A stretch of 43,633 nt of DNA, taken from the NCBI RefSeq assembly GCF_000090795.2, contig NW_003546635.1, forward strand, positions 27,859 through 71,491, written 5' to 3'. The notes below the pieces were generated by a model. That model had not been told where the DNA came from, did not search any database, and worked only from the letters and a program-made list of their open reading frames with translations. Made by a program: the position numbers and the translations under genes. Origin of the DNA: Amphimedon queenslandica. Taxonomy: Eukaryota; Porifera; Demospongiae; Haplosclerida; Niphatidae. Positions 40,715 to 43,633 of this stretch are shown here, piece after piece; the first letter of the stretch is position 1; each line of letters opens with the position of its first letter.

Positions 40715-43400
40715 ATGTCTCTAAGAGATCTAGAGGGGCTTCTAACGGAGCACCCACACAGCTGCCTGTTAAAGTTGGAGACTGTTTGCCTCTGTAATTA
40801 CAAGTTGTACAACAAGTAGTGCTACAACTAATACTGCTAGTGTTAGCACCACTTCGACAGGGCCAAAGGGCAGACATTGCACGTCTACTGGAATTTTGGT
40901 GTACTTGTATTTACTTGTATTTTGAAAAAAGTAGGTCATGTATGTACTTGTATTCATTGTCAAATTTTCGTGTAAGTACATTAACTTACTGCTTCCCAAA
41001 TTCATGTATATTTTGGTAATTTTTTGTTTACTTTTCATGTATCCTGAACTTAAATGTTGAATCATTGAAAAGCTAATGTCTTCATCACCTTTTCTATTGC
41101 TGTTTTCATCATCTGCTATTGCTAGAAGGACTAAAAAGACCATCAATGATCCGTGGTTAAGGAAACTAACTGCCATTTTGACTGCTACGTGGACACACCC
41201 TTTAATTATTAATAGTTAATATAAATACATGAAAATCGTCTCCTTAAACTCCGTCTACTTATTTTTGGTTCTTGTATATACTTGCATGCATTAGAAGACC
41301 TGTTTTTCATCTAAATAATCGTGTATCGTGTATACACATGCAATGTCTGCCAAGGGGAATGGCAGGACATTCTACCTCCACTAATGAGTTGCTTTATGCC
41401 AGTGTTGCTTCTATTGTACCCAGTGATATAGCACCACGTCTTCTCTCTGCCAACCTAAGAACATTACTTTTTTTAAAAGAGTTTATTGTGACCAGGAAAT
41501 ATCTTTAATCCAGCTTGGTTTGTACAGTTTCAGTGGCCTGAGTACTCTGTAATGCAGGATACAGCCTATTTCTTTCAATGCCGTCTGTTTGGGGTCATCT
41601 GCAATAGGACGTAGTAGGCCAGTGAAAGCCTTCACCCTTGATGGCTGCAGAGACTGGAAACATTTTATATGCCGTAAAGGTGCATTTCAGACACACAGTA
41701 ATAGCCAATTTCACATACAGTCTGTAGAAGCCTGGGAACAGTTCAAAGCTACATTACAGCATGGCACAGTTGCAGAGCAGTTGCATAATAACAAATCTAT
41801 AATTATTAAGAGGAACAGGCATTATATTGAGGCAGTTTCAGATGTGCTACTTACCTGTAGCAAAAAGGACATATCTTTACGTTGCCATGGAGAAACAGAA
41901 GAATCTTTGAACAGAGGCAATTTTCTTTAAGTCCTATCACTTTTCTCTAGATATGACTCAGTTGTTTCTAATAGGCTTTGTAGTGGTCCTAGGAATGCAC
42001 AATATACTTCACACAGTATAGAAAACACCATTAATATTATGGCCACTTTAGTTTGAGAACAAATTTGTATGTGTGCAAAAGGCAGGTTATTTCTCCTTGT
42101 GAATGAAACGAAGGATCTGGAAATAAATTAACAAATGTCATACTTCGTGTGTTACTTAGAATCTGATCATTTTGAAATAGTGGAGCGGTTTCTCACTTTT
42201 GTTGTAGCTCATAACTGACAGCATTTGACTCAGTATGTAGTTGACACTTTGTTTTACCTTAATCTTGATATGTCGTGTACAGTTTTACAAGGGTATGATG
42301 GTGCTGCAGTTATGAGTGGCTCTAAAGCTGGTGTTCACACACGTATTAGAGAAAAAGTTCCCTATGCAATTTACATCCATTTCAGGACACATGTCCTGAA
42401 TTAAGTGTTGGTTCACTGTGTGCAGTCCATTTCCCAGGCTTCTGAGTTCTTTTCCCTACTGCAATCATTGTATGCCTTTGTGTCTGCCAGTAAAGCTCAC
42501 TCTGTTTATTGAAAAACAATCTGAACTACACCCAGATAAGCAGCCAAAAGAACTACGTTTGTCCGACACTAGGTATGCTTGTAGATATGCATCTGCAGAT
42601 GCTATTTGTAGCACTTTTGATGCTAGCCTATTGAGTCTGGAAATTATAGGTGGTGGAACTGATACGTCTAAGGCAATTGAAGGTGTTGGCCTTTATCATC
42701 ACATCAGTAATTTTTAATTTATTTCTTGCCTGGTCATATTTACTCGTCTTTTGGCCATTAAAAAACTGCTCTCTGATCAACTTCAGAGTAAAAGCTTAGA
42801 TTTTGTAAGTGCTACTGCTCTGATATTATCCACTTTGGAAGCGTGAAGAGCCATGAGAAATGATGCTACATGGGATCACACTTTCACATACATTAAAGAT
42901 GGAGCAGCTTTACATAGCATTGAATTAGAGGACGTAAACAACCAAATACTTGATTGACTGGCTATGTTTCTGATTCTACACTGGGGCAGAGATCAGCAAA
43001 ACACATCTCAATCTTTGAAAGTGAGCATTTACTATCAAGTAATAGATCGTATGATTCCTAAAATGGAGCACCGATTTTCTGATGCCAATCTTGGGATTAT
43101 GAAGGCACTTCAGGCATGCAACCTTACATCACAAAGTTTTCTCGAGGCATCAACTCTACAAACAATTGCTTCTTTCTATGGTTTGGATGGCAATATTTCT
43201 GCCGAGTGTTTGTCAGCGAAAGAAGCTCTTGCCGATAAAACTATGGAGTCTGTGATGGATGTTTAGAAACAGATAAATCCTCTCAAATTAGCGTTTCCCA
43301 CACTACATGAGTTGTTACGTGTAGCACTGACCATAGCTGTAAGTACTGCTCAATGTGATAGGTCTTTTTCTGCCTGAAAAGAATGGACCTTATGCAACGA
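40715..43400 (+). pseudogene. Third hAT transposase (TTF zinc finger, ZMYM1-like), broken
   Basis: A possible first exon at 40715-40810 (MSLRDLEGLLTEHPHSCLLK) is followed by TACTTGTA-rich inserted DNA. The TTF finger lies at 41505-41600 (FNPAWFVQFQWPEYSV, FFQCRLFG) and continues as FTLDGCRDWKHF and NRHYIEAVSDVLL...ISLRCHGETEESLNRGNFL (41640-41930). The core has ETKDLEINKQMSYFVCYLES (42107), LQGYDGAAVMSGSKAGVHTR (42285), EFFSLLQSLYAFVSASKAHS (42440) and LRLSDTRYACRYASADAI (42555). The hATC dimerisation domain is INPLKLAFPTLHELLRVALT then IAVSTAQCDRSFSA (43270-43375), with a TGA after it and a shifted LKRMDLMQ tail. Stops and frameshifts are numerous. No terminal inverted repeat or 8-bp duplication was found; the right end may be beyond the window. 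Confidence 0.85.
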
Positions 43401-43633
43401 ACGGTCTAATTAACGCGCACCTCCCAACTGGATGAAAATGGTGGATTTTTGGTGAACAGGCAGGCTGAACATTTTCCTCTTTTATCAAGTCATCCTTACT
43501 GTAGGAGCTACTTTGAGCTCTCTTTTTGTGCCAATTCTCATCCTTTGCCAATTCCCATTTTGGTAAATTTTGCTTTCAGGAGCCAAGGCGCTTGCCCCTC
43601 CAGTGCTACGAAGACAAGGTATTCACCTGAGTC
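43401..43633. other. Window end, no further gene
   Basis: Sequence after the hATC domain, likely the 3' part of the third hAT element. No terminus recognised. Confidence 0.4.

Overview
The window reads as AT-rich eukaryotic DNA, most plausibly from an early-branching animal such as a demosponge or a cnidarian. The reasons are the mix of decayed DNA transposons (Harbinger, hAT with TTF zinc fingers, pogo, piggyBac, a Helitron-like helicase and RPA pair), very small introns with consensus GTAAGT/AG borders (45-59 bp where I can phase them), and minisatellite DNA. The organism is an inference. I see no convincing intact host gene, rRNA, tRNA or CRISPR array. Almost every recognisable protein is a broken transposon protein.

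Layout. 1-400: degenerate ~25-bp tandem repeat. 444-3413: Harbinger element with a Myb-like gene and a convergent transposase, both broken. 3685-4101: hAT MITE with a perfect 8-bp target duplication. 4433-4930: cysteine-rich protein fragment. 5108-11660: one long array of a 17-bp minisatellite, split by several insertions: a hAT transposase relic (5470-6890), a 2.25-kb terminal-inverted-repeat element (7241-9488) that itself contains a TA-flanked element (7785-8996), and an 881-bp TTAA-flanked palindrome (10188-11068) that itself contains a hAT MITE. 12163-13218: small unrecognised ORFs. 15440-19714: a minus-strand piggyBac transposase relic split by a 2.3-kb pogo element (15786-18084) that also carries a HIRAN-domain ORF. 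19890-22010: a second 17-bp minisatellite array in the opposite orientation, with a 13-unit homogeneous core and a Harbinger-like MITE. 23640-27068: a pogo-like transposase relic split by a complete-ended hAT element (24023-26791). 27075-27440: hAT fragment.

29199-33763: a Helitron-like module on the minus strand (PIF1 helicase, then an RPA-like OB-fold protein), with a divergent coiled-coil ORF and a satellite bounded by inverted repeats between them. 33916-35140: a plus-strand relic of an invertebrate repeat protein with an ADNC...QNKNN motif and a C-terminal zinc knuckle. 36499-36651: an RG-rich putative exon. 36924-39579: a pogo-like element turned into a ~1.07-kb-arm inverted repeat around the catalytic-domain fragment, a natural long-hairpin template. 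40715-43400: a third hAT relic running to the end of the window.

The most informative signals are the nested insertions. In three cases, removing the inner element restores either the codon register of the outer transposase or the 17-bp register of the minisatellite, so the insertion order can be read directly. The most interesting candidates are the long inverted-duplication locus, the HIRAN-bearing pogo element, the Helitron-like helicase/RPA/coiled-coil group, the inverted-repeat-bounded 110-bp satellite, and the 17-bp minisatellite whose one strand is open in all three frames.
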